This document shows, piece by piece, positions 1 to 4,893 of a stretch of DNA of 5,080 bases. Made by a program: the position numbers and the translations under genes. Source of the stretch: Thermoproteota archaeon (GTDB lineage: Archaea > Korarchaeota > Korarchaeia > Korarchaeales > Korarchaeaceae); assembly GCA_003661365.1 (NCBI GenBank), contig QMVZ01000125.1, positions 1 to 5,080 of the forward strand, read 5' to 3'. The first letter of the stretch is position 1; every line of letters starts with the position of its first letter. The notes under the pieces were generated by a model. That model was not told where the DNA came from. It was given only the letters and a program-made list of their open reading frames with translations, and ran no database searches.

Positions 1-393
1 GTCGTCCTTTATCGCAGAGACGCATGTTATCTTCTTACCCTTTAAGACTCCAGCAGATATGAGGATTTGTGGTCCGTGGCATATGCTTGCCACTATTTTT
101 CCCATCTGAAACATTCTCCTTGTAAATTCTAGCACCTCGGGAACCCTCCGCAATCTGTCAGGAGCCCATCCTCCAGAAATAACGAGCGCATCAAATTCCT
201 CTGGTCTAGCCTCCTTGAAAGTAAGGTCTGGCCTTATGGCAAGGCCGTGTTTACCGCAATAGCCGTCCATGGTCGGGGCTATAACCTTAACGTCGGCTCC
301 TTCCTCCTTTAACCTCAAAAGGGGGTAGAATAGCTCTAAATCCTCAAATTCTGGTCCAGCCATCACAGCTATCTTCTTACCTGATAGGATCAT
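1..393 (-). CDS. pfpI: PfpI/DJ-1 family protein (intracellular protease/deglycase-like), 3' end cut by window
   Basis: Cytoplasmic class I glutamine amidotransferase-like fold protein of the PfpI group. Family members are described as ATP-independent oligomeric cysteine peptidases and, more recently, as glyoxalase III/deglycase enzymes acting on methylglyoxal and glycated products. I translated 131 residues from an ATG at 393 to the window edge; the family is usually about 166 residues, so roughly the last 35-40 are missing. Visible landmarks are EFEDLEL with Glu17, GKHG (47-50), EEFDAL then SGG (73-75), and the nucleophile elbow ASICHGP with Cys105 and His106, followed by AGVLKGK and IKDD. 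The match to Pyrococcus PfpI is close along the whole visible length. Asp79 and Val125 occupy positions where I recall Glu74 and Tyr120 in the Pyrococcus proteins. There is no Shine-Dalgarno, but an AT-rich TATA-like element lies 25-36 nt upstream, which suggests a nearly leaderless transcript. An in-frame TGA at 430-432 rules out a much longer N-terminus. The family assignment is firm; the physiological substrate is unknown. Confidence 0.93.
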   Translation of the reverse strand, partial: MILSGKKIAVMAGPEFEDLELFYPLLRLKEEGADVKVIAPTMDGYCGKHGLAIRPDLTFKEARPEEFDALVISGGWAPDRLRRVPEVLEFTRRMFQMGKIVASICHGPQILISAGVLKGKKITCVSAIKDD

Positions 394-417
394 ACCAAAC
401 CCAGTTACTAAAAACCG

Positions 418-429
418 TAAATAATTAAA
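418..429 (-). promoter_or_regulatory. TATA-like promoter element of pfpI
   Basis: Read on the minus strand, this is an AT-only stretch centred about 30 nt upstream of the pfpI ATG at 393. The archaeal TATA box normally sits about 26 nt before the transcription start, which would put the start near 398 and leave only a few untranslated bases. This agrees with the lack of any ribosome-binding site before the ATG. The stretch is low-complexity, so the call rests on position. Confidence 0.45.
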
Positions 430-435
430 TCATAG

Positions 436-447
436 CTGAAAAAAATC
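436..447 (-). terminator. T-run after cmo, possible intrinsic terminator
   Basis: The minus strand carries a run of seven T (positions 445 down to 439) about 77 nt past the cmo stop codon and just upstream of the pfpI TATA-like element. Archaeal RNA polymerase often terminates at U-rich tracts without needing a strong hairpin. No convincing stem was seen in front of it. If it works, cmo and pfpI are separate transcripts. Confidence 0.35.
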
Positions 448-521
448 TTTAACTATTTCATTTGCATCGCTTGGACATTCATATTGCATTAAACCAGTTT
501 GAGAGGTTAATTAGAGAGCAC

Positions 522-1646
522 TCAATGTGACAACAGCCTTTCCATCAGCTCAGTCCTAGGACACAGCACAATCCTCCGGTAGTACGGACAGGCTGCACAG
601 CTGGGAGAGTTTCCCCAGCAATCTAGCTCGTTTGACGAAGCCATATCGCAGAACTCCTCGTACGGGCAGTCATTACAAGATGGAAACTGAAGGAGTTCTA
701 CATGTGCCCTAAACTCCGCGTACTTTTTGTCCCACCAGATATCGACGAGAGGCCTTTTCATTACGTTTCCAAATTTTATCTGGTTAATCTTCTTCCTTCT
801 ACCATCGATCCAAGCTACGTAATTGTGTAAGGCGAATAAGCACGGAGAGACATCTCCGCTCCTGTTAATGGCTAGTTGATCCCTTCCAACAAAGGGACAA
901 AATCTATCAGTCCTATACTCAAATTCAGGCTCCACCAGCTTTATTCTGCTAAGAATGGCCTTTCCTCTGGCAATATGAAGCACTTTCCTCGTCTTTGGAT
1001 CAGGGTTCCTTCCGTAAAGCACCTGATCAGATAAGTGCTCTTGAGTTGGAATCAGATTTGACAAGATGAGCCCAACAGCTCCGATTTCAGAGGCTCTTTT
1101 TACTTCTTCCGGAAGATCTTCTAAATTTGACTTCATTAGCACTTTTATGAACCAAATCGAGGGATACTTTCTCTTTTGCCTCTTTTTCTCCTCCTTTAAC
1201 TCCTTGATCGATTCAAATAGGCTTTCAAGCTCAGATCCAACCCTTATATGTCCATATTTCTCTGGATCCAGACTGTCAACGCTTACTACAACCTTCTCGA
1301 CTTTGTGAGAAACTATATCCTCAGCATATTGTCCCAGCAGGACTCCGTTTGTGAGTATTCCTAACCTGAACCTTCCAGATGCTATTTCAAGCAATTCAGG
1401 AAAATTCTTGTGATATGTAGGCTCTCCCCACCCACTTAACCAAACAAACTCGGTTCCAATGCTTTCAAGCTGATCGATAATCTCAGAGTAAAGCTCCAAG
1501 TCCATATCCCTTGGTGTCTCATCCCAGCTCCTCCTGTAGCAGAACTCGCAGTTTAGGTTACATTCAGAGGTTACTTCGACATGTACTTCTCTAGGGTAGG
1601 TATTGGGAGGGATGTATTCACCTCTACCCATCCTTATAGAAAGCAT
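522..1646 (-). CDS. cmo: Radical SAM/SPASM protein, tungsten oxidoreductase cofactor-modifying type (CMO)
   Basis: This 374-residue cytoplasmic iron-sulfur enzyme has an N-terminal radical SAM domain and a C-terminal SPASM-type cysteine domain. The SAM-cluster motif CNLNCEFC (CX3CX2C) is at Cys29, Cys33 and Cys36, followed by the SAM-binding GWGEP (72-76, a variant of GGEP) and a TNG turn (99-101). In the C-terminal part, Cys250-X13-Gly264-X4-Cys269 fits the SPASM entry motif, and Cys324, 327, 333, 343, 350, 353 and 362 can bind auxiliary [4Fe-4S] clusters. Genes of this architecture next to AOR-family tungsten enzymes are known as cmo in Pyrococcus and as the 'tungsten cofactor oxidoreductase radical SAM maturase' family. 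Maturation of the enzyme or its cofactor is assumed from this linkage; the reaction itself is not established as far as I know. Here it follows the AOR gene on the same strand after 185 bp. The ATG at 1646 has no ribosome-binding site but lies about 26 nt after a TATA-like element, so a leaderless start is plausible; Met6 (ATG at 1631) is an alternative. Confidence 0.9.
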   Translation of the reverse strand: MLSIRMGRGEYIPPNTYPREVHVEVTSECNLNCEFCYRRSWDETPRDMDLELYSEIIDQLESIGTEFVWLSGWGEPTYHKNFPELLEIASGRFRLGILTNGVLLGQYAEDIVSHKVEKVVVSVDSLDPEKYGHIRVGSELESLFESIKELKEEKKRQKRKYPSIWFIKVLMKSNLEDLPEEVKRASEIGAVGLILSNLIPTQEHLSDQVLYGRNPDPKTRKVLHIARGKAILSRIKLVEPEFEYRTDRFCPFVGRDQLAINRSGDVSPCLFALHNYVAWIDGRRKKINQIKFGNVMKRPLVDIWWDKKYAEFRAHVELLQFPSCNDCPYEEFCDMASSNELDCWGNSPSCAACPYYRRIVLCPRTELMERLLSH

Positions 1647-1667
1647 CTCGGATAATGCTCTAACCTG

Positions 1668-1675
1668 ATTAAAAT
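1668..1675 (-). promoter_or_regulatory. TATA-like promoter element of cmo
   Basis: On the minus strand this reads ATTTTAAT, centred 26 nt upstream of the cmo ATG at 1646. This is the spacing expected when transcription begins on the start codon, and no Shine-Dalgarno is present, so a leaderless cmo transcript is the simplest reading. It suggests that cmo can be transcribed independently of AOR. The motif is short and is supported mainly by its spacing. Confidence 0.45.
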
Positions 1676-1736
1676 GATTTCAAGTTCAGCTTTACAAGCA
1701 AAATAGGCCTCTATTATGCTTTCTCTTTTCCCCTAG

Positions 1737-1761
1737 AAGTCTATTTCTCCTAAGAAGACTT
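1737..1761. other. Short inverted repeat between AOR and cmo
   Basis: Arms AAGTC (1737-1741) and GACTT (1757-1761) enclose a second pair, TTCT (1745-1748) and AGAA (1753-1756), with a 3-nt one-sided bulge and a CCTA loop. In RNA this would form a nine-pair bulged hairpin in the AOR 3' untranslated region, about 90 nt upstream of the predicted cmo transcription start. It is not followed by a T-run on the minus strand, so it does not look like a terminator. It may be chance in an AT-rich spacer. Confidence 0.3.
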
Positions 1762-1806
1762 GTCAGATGAGAAGATCACATCATTAGTTCAGACGCCCTC
1801 AGATTT

Positions 1807-1821
1807 GTAAAAAGAAGAAAG
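1807..1821 (-). terminator. T-rich terminator of the AOR gene
   Basis: The minus strand reads TTTCTTCTTTTT beginning about 12 nt after the AOR stop codon (TAA at 1832-1834). Pyrimidine/T-rich tracts of this kind right after a stop are typical of archaeal intrinsic termination. It implies that much of the AOR message ends before cmo, which has its own TATA-like element. A similar tract is found at 3831-3849. Confidence 0.5.
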
Positions 1822-1831
1822 GGGAGATGAG

Positions 1832-3700
1832 TTAGCCCGGCAGAAGGCCTGCTTTCTCGAGTCTATCTGCAAGTTCTTTAAGTCCTAATTTCTCTAGAGT
1901 AGATCTAGTGGGCCGTCCCTTCTTCCACCCTCTTAGCTCATAATACTCAGGCAACATCTCCGATATCTTTGCTACATGCCCTTTGCTTGGTCCTGAAGGC
2001 ATAGGGGTCTTCGTGAATCTCTCTGGCAGGGTATCGTACGCTTCACCATCTCCAAAGCTAAGGATATTGAATACCCTTTCTGCGTTCCAGATTCTTTCTC
2101 CTATCTCCATGAGGCCTTTTCCATCTATATCCCAGCCAGTTACTGCTGAGAGCTGGGAGGCAAGTTCATCAACCCAATAGGCGAATGTCACGAACTTGCA
2201 GACGATCATGCTGTCTAGAGCAGCAAAGGCATCTTGGAAGTCCTTCGTCCACTTAGCCTTTCCTTTTGTTGTGTATGGATCAAGCTTCTCAGGAACACCT
2301 AGTATCTCTGGGGCTATCAGGTAACCCCTGAGGTGGCACCCTCCCCTGTTGCTCGTTGCATAACCTAAGGCATGGGCCTGAACACCTCTTGGATCATAGG
2401 CAGGGAGACATTGCCCTCTGACCTGAGGAGCTAGCTCTGGATGTCCGTACTTCTTTGCAAGCCTGTAGCCTCCTTCCGCTAGATCGTCTCCTATGCCACT
2501 TCTGTAAGCCATCCTCCAAATCATCTCAACGACGGCCCCTGAATTGCCGAATTTTAGTTCTATACCCTCCAACTTCTCCTTTGGAATATATCCCCTCTCA
2601 TATAGCTCCATAGCAACAGCAATGGCATTTCCAGCACTTATCGTGTCAAAGCCAAGCTCGTTACACAGATAATTCGCCTTACACACAGCTCCTAGATCTC
2701 CTACACCTACGTCAGCTCCTAAAGCCCAAACGGTCTCGTACTCTGGTCCATCTCCCTCTCCTTGGAAGGGTGGCTCTTTTATCTTTGTGTATCTTCCGCA
2801 CGCTATCATGCATCCCCAGCATGGAACCTTTCTCACCAGTACCTTTTCAGCCATGGTCTCCCCGCTTATGTTCTCAGCATTATCGAACTGTCCAAACTGG
2901 AAGTTATTGGTCGGAAAGATCCCAGCTTCATTTATTATGTTGACAAGGACTGCCGTTCCATAAGTGGGTAAACCCTCATTTGTGACTCCGCTAGCCTTCG
3001 TTTTCTCGATCGCATCCCTTATCACTTGCTTGAATTCATCTTCCTTTGCTATCGGGACCTTCATCTTGCCCTTAGCCACAATGGCCTTAAACTTCTTTGA
3101 TCCCCAAACAGCTCCGTGTCCTCCTCTTCCAGCTGCCCTACCTTCGTCGTTTATTATGCAGGCGATCCTAGAGAGGTTTTCACCGGCAGGTCCTATGCAA
3201 GCAACTATTGCCTCTTCCCCATGTCTTTCCTTCAATATCCTGGTTGTTGCATGAGTATCCTTCCCCCAGATGTCCTTTGCATCCTTTAGCTCTGCCTTTC
3301 CATCCTCAAGCAACAGGTACACGGGTTCATCTGAAGCACCCTCAAGCACGACGAAGTCGAAGCCGGCGAACTTCATGTGAGGGCCGAACTTACCACCAGA
3401 GTGGGAATCGTGAACGGTATTTGTTAAAGGTGATTTTGTGACGCTACACCATCTTCCAGCCTCTATTGATGCTCCTGAACCTGTTACAGGGCCGGTCATT
3501 ACGAATGCTTTGTTCTCAGGACTAAGAGGATCCACTCGGGGATCGACTTCCTTTAACATAAGATAAACTCCTAGCCCTCTCCCTCCTATCCACGTTTTGA
3601 GGACGTCTTCGGGAAGATAATCGAACAAGTTTTCGATGCGGACCTTCTGCTCGGACAAGTTCACCCTAACGAATTTGCCCATGTATCCTCCAACAGCCAA
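1832..3700 (-). CDS. aor: Tungsten-type aldehyde:ferredoxin oxidoreductase (AOR family)
   Basis: Cytoplasmic tungstopterin and [4Fe-4S] enzyme that oxidises aldehydes to carboxylic acids with ferredoxin as electron acceptor. Residue numbers below count from the GTG at 3709 (625 aa). The N-terminal pterin-binding domain covers about 10-213 and includes DPLSPENK (60-67), SGG (104-106) and RAAGRGG (191-197). The cluster ligands are CWGC-X3-C at Cys297, Cys300 and Cys304 plus distant Cys504. Catalytic-region residues match the family: PEYETVW (322-328), Tyr438 in PAYDPR and His459 in RGGCH. The end, LPERF to YYELRGW, is also conserved, and the length is normal for AOR/FOR (about 605-620). Start choice: the GTG at 3709 falls inside GGTGAT (3710-3705), a perfect archaeal ribosome-binding site four bases before a TTG at 3700. 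That TTG gives 622 aa and an N-terminus near that recalled for Pyrococcus AOR, so I prefer it. The ATG at 3682, with GGAGG ahead, is the other candidate (616 aa). The cmo gene downstream supports a tungsten enzyme. The aldehyde substrate cannot be read from the sequence. Confidence 0.95.
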   Translation of the reverse strand: MAVGGYMGKFVRVNLSEQKVRIENLFDYLPEDVLKTWIGGRGLGVYLMLKEVDPRVDPLSPENKAFVMTGPVTGSGASIEAGRWCSVTKSPLTNTVHDSHSGGKFGPHMKFAGFDFVVLEGASDEPVYLLLEDGKAELKDAKDIWGKDTHATTRILKERHGEEAIVACIGPAGENLSRIACIINDEGRAAGRGGHGAVWGSKKFKAIVAKGKMKVPIAKEDEFKQVIRDAIEKTKASGVTNEGLPTYGTAVLVNIINEAGIFPTNNFQFGQFDNAENISGETMAEKVLVRKVPCWGCMIACGRYTKIKEPPFQGEGDGPEYETVWALGADVGVGDLGAVCKANYLCNELGFDTISAGNAIAVAMELYERGYIPKEKLEGIELKFGNSGAVVEMIWRMAYRSGIGDDLAEGGYRLAKKYGHPELAPQVRGQCLPAYDPRGVQAHALGYATSNRGGCHLRGYLIAPEILGVPEKLDPYTTKGKAKWTKDFQDAFAALDSMIVCKFVTFAYWVDELASQLSAVTGWDIDGKGLMEIGERIWNAERVFNILSFGDGEAYDTLPERFTKTPMPSGPSKGHVAKISEMLPEYYELRGWKKGRPTRSTLEKLGLKELADRLEKAGLLPG

Positions 3701-3704
3701 ATCG

Positions 3705-3710
3705 ATCACC
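3705..3710 (-). promoter_or_regulatory. Ribosome-binding site GGTGAT deciding the AOR start
   Basis: On the minus strand GGTGATC is complementary to the conserved archaeal 16S rRNA 3' end (AUCACCUCC). It stands four bases before the TTG at 3700-3698 and overlaps the GTG that would otherwise be the longest-ORF start. This points to TTG initiation. A second GGAGG lies four bases before the ATG at 3682, so internal initiation is not excluded. Confidence 0.55.
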
Positions 3711-3741
3711 GGAGTTTTTCTGCGATACTAGCACAGTGAAA

Positions 3742-3751
3742 CTAAAAAAAG
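3742..3751 (-). promoter_or_regulatory. Possible TATA-like element of the AOR promoter
   Basis: On the minus strand a run of seven T followed by AG is centred about 47 nt upstream of the preferred TTG start at 3700. Transcription would begin near 3721, giving a leader of about 20 nt that carries the GGTGAT site. TCGA-containing copies TCGAT/ATCGA lie just upstream at about 3753, 3776 and 3785 and might bind a regulator. The TATA match is poor, so this is a positional guess. Confidence 0.25.
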
Positions 3752-3830
3752 AGTCGATGTGACATATGAGTTAATTCGATCTTCGATTCAATTGTTGAAC
3801 CTCTGGCTATTTTTCCTTTCAAGAGAGGTA

Positions 3831-3850
3831 AGAAGAAAGAAAAAGCTAAA
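3831..3850 (-). terminator. T-rich tract upstream of AOR, terminator-like on the minus strand
   Basis: The minus strand carries a pyrimidine-rich tract, including TTTTTCTTTCTTCT, about 20-40 nt past the end of the doubtful ORF at 3867-4025. It resembles the tract directly after the AOR gene. If it is a terminator, something is transcribed leftward from the 3870-4080 region and stops before the AOR promoter. Confidence 0.35.
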
Positions 3851-4092
3851 GTCGCCTAGGGGGCTCTTATGACGTGATCCAAGCTTCGTTACAGGGGAAT
3901 TCCTCCTGGATACTCAAGGACGTTGCCTCCATCAAGATCTGGAGTAGGTCCTCAGCGAGCTTCTCCAAGACCTCCCCAGCCCCCTCCTGGAGAGAATCAT
4001 CATCCTTCCCAATGGGATGAGGCATCCAGGTGGTCCAAGATCATCAGGGCAAGGAGATCCAGCTAATAAAGACGAGTTCTATGGTCGCCTAG
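3851..4092. repeat. 9-bp direct repeat GTCGCCTAG flanking a GC-richer segment
   Basis: GTCGCCTAG occurs at 3851-3859 and again at 4084-4092 in the same orientation, enclosing 224 bp that are visibly GC-richer than the AT-rich flanks. A perfect 9-bp repeat could be a target-site duplication left by an insertion. I see no convincing terminal inverted repeats just inside the copies. Roughly half a 9-bp repeat pair is expected by chance in a spacer of this size, so the evidence is suggestive only. Confidence 0.3.
3867..4025 (-). CDS. Doubtful small ORF, 52 codons, possible gene remnant or small acidic protein
   Basis: I do not recognise this product. An ATG at 4025 opens a 52-residue frame ending in TAA at 3867-3869. 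It begins MPHPIGKDDD, has a leucine- and acid-rich central part (GEVLEKLAEDLLQILMEA, about residues 18-34) that should form an amphipathic helix, and ends near FPCNEAWITS with its single cysteine at 45. No ribosome-binding site precedes the ATG and no clear TATA element was found. It lies within the GC-richer segment bounded by the 9-bp direct repeat, and a T-rich tract follows it on the same strand. The central helix is reminiscent of the N-terminal region of IS256-type transposases, which would make it a decayed fragment. The alternative is a genuine small protein encoded upstream of AOR. The other frames here lack similar protein-like composition. Confidence that it is expressed is low. Confidence 0.25.
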   Translation of the reverse strand: MPHPIGKDDDSLQEGAGEVLEKLAEDLLQILMEATSLSIQEEFPCNEAWITS

Positions 4093-4153
4093 AAGTGTCC
4101 CTTTGTCGGGCCATTGATTATCGGCAAGATATTCAAATTCCAAAATTCTTGCA

Positions 4154-4163
4154 AAATTTTTAA
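4154..4163 (+). promoter_or_regulatory. Possible TATA-like element of pncA
   Basis: An AT-only stretch, AAATTTTTAA, is centred about 37 nt upstream of the TTG start at 4196. The expected transcription start near 4185 would leave a leader of about 11 nt starting at the ribosome-binding site. It partly overlaps a weak AAAATT/AATTTT inverted repeat (4142-4147 and 4155-4160), typical of AT-rich DNA. Confidence 0.35.
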
Positions 4164-4184
4164 CTCTTTGAATCCTAAATTGTT

Positions 4185-4190
4185 GGTGAG
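4185..4190 (+). promoter_or_regulatory. Ribosome-binding site GGTGAG of pncA (TTG start)
   Basis: GGTGAG stands five bases before the TTG at 4196 and pairs with the archaeal 16S 3' end. An in-frame TGA at 4187-4189 overlaps it, so translation cannot begin further upstream. No other ATG, GTG or TTG codon occurs in frame before the catalytic Asp15, which fixes the unusual start. Confidence 0.7.
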
Positions 4191-4195
4191 ACCTT

Positions 4196-4774
4196 TTGAG
4201 GGTAGGCATCACGAAAGATTCGGCCCTAATAATTGTTGATGTCCAAAGGGACTTCATGCCAGGAGGTGCTCTTCCGGTTCCCTCTGGAGAGAGCATAATT
4301 CCTGTCATAAACCGGTTGATAGCTAGTTTCAAGGAAAGAGAAATGCCCATAATAGCAACTAGAGACTGGCACCCCAAGGACCACATTTCTTTCAAACCAA
4401 GGGGACCTTGGCCTCCTCACTGCATACAGGGGACCGCAGGGGCTGAATTTCATCCTTCTCTTGAGCTGCCAGAAAGGGCAATAATAGTTTCCAAAGGAAC
4501 TTCTGCAGAAAAGGAGGCCTACTCAGCTTTTCAGGGAACGGGGCTTGAAAACACGCTTAATAAACTTAGGATCAAGAGGTTGTTCGTCTGCGGTGTTGCT
4601 ACCGAGTACTGCGTCAAGGAAACAGTGATGGATGCCCTCAAAAGAGGATTTCAAACATTTGTCATCGAAGATGCCATAAAAGGAATTGATGTGAGAGGAG
4701 AGGACAAAGCTAAAGGAGAAATGCTTAAAAAAGGAGCCGTTATGACCAGTAGCCCAGAACTGGCTTTCTTTTAG
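4196..4774 (+). CDS. pncA: Nicotinamidase (isochorismatase-fold cysteine hydrolase)
   Basis: Cytosolic enzyme that hydrolyses nicotinamide to nicotinate and ammonia, feeding the Preiss-Handler route of NAD salvage. The 192-residue product has all hallmarks of the family. The catalytic triad is Asp15 (VDVQRDF), Lys100 (SKG) and Cys139 (GVATEYC). The metal ligands are Asp57 and His59 in TRDWHP plus His75 in PPHC. The non-proline cis-peptide segment VAT (134-136) precedes the nucleophile. FMPGGALPVP (20-29) and RDWHP-to-HISF (56-66) are close to the structurally known Pyrococcus horikoshii nicotinamidase as I recall it, and the length is only slightly above that protein's (about 180). The TTG start is forced by an in-frame stop at 4187-4189 and supported by GGTGAG. 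It is the only plus-strand gene here, divergent from AOR across a 495-bp spacer and convergent with the hydrogenase gene, so it is probably transcribed alone. All key residues are present, so an active enzyme is expected. Confidence 0.96.
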   Translation: MRVGITKDSALIIVDVQRDFMPGGALPVPSGESIIPVINRLIASFKEREMPIIATRDWHPKDHISFKPRGPWPPHCIQGTAGAEFHPSLELPERAIIVSKGTSAEKEAYSAFQGTGLENTLNKLRIKRLFVCGVATEYCVKETVMDALKRGFQTFVIEDAIKGIDVRGEDKAKGEMLKKGAVMTSSPELAFF

Positions 4775-4893
4775 AAAAAATATAAGTTAATCGCAAAAAC
4801 CTATCTAATGCTCAGAAGATTAATTTTCAGATTCATTTCATGTTAGGCAACTTCTCTGATCTCGGTGCCCCCTGTTCAAACATAAAGAGAGAT
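4775..4893. other. Convergent intergenic spacer between pncA and the hydrogenase gene
   Basis: This 119-bp AT-rich spacer separates two stop codons. On the minus strand, T-runs at 4775-4780 (six T) and 4796-4800 (five T) could end the hydrogenase transcript. On the plus strand only short T-runs are seen, around 4821-4825. No ORF, tRNA or strong hairpin was recognised. Confidence 0.4.

Noticed and set aside
1066..3441. Several plus-strand ORFs (for example 1066-1308, 1983-2180, 2762-2971, 2964-3254, 3208-3441)
   Set aside because: All lie antisense within the cmo and AOR coding regions, have no recognisable motifs and have shadow-like composition.
4008..4065. A frameshift joining LDHLDASSHWEG in another minus-strand frame to the 52-codon ORF
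   Set aside because: The upstream frame is short, ends in tandem TGA stops and has a stop only about 15-20 codons before; nothing shows the two parts belong to one protein.
3860..4083. Terminal inverted repeats of a MITE just inside the 9-bp direct repeat
   Set aside because: Comparing the two ends gave only scattered matches (about 8 of 16, plus a common GATC), which does not exceed chance.
4078..4094. Hairpin TTCTA...TAGAA across the right direct-repeat copy as a terminator
   Set aside because: The stem is short with a bulge, and no T-run follows on either strand.
4063..4395. Minus-strand ORF of 110 codons overlapping pncA
   Set aside because: It is antisense to the well-supported nicotinamidase, has no family features, and arises from that gene's codon structure.
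4775..4893. tRNA or other structured RNA gene in the convergent spacer
   Set aside because: A short GTTCAAA resembles a T-loop, but there is no acceptor stem, anticodon arm or CCA-adjacent pairing around it.
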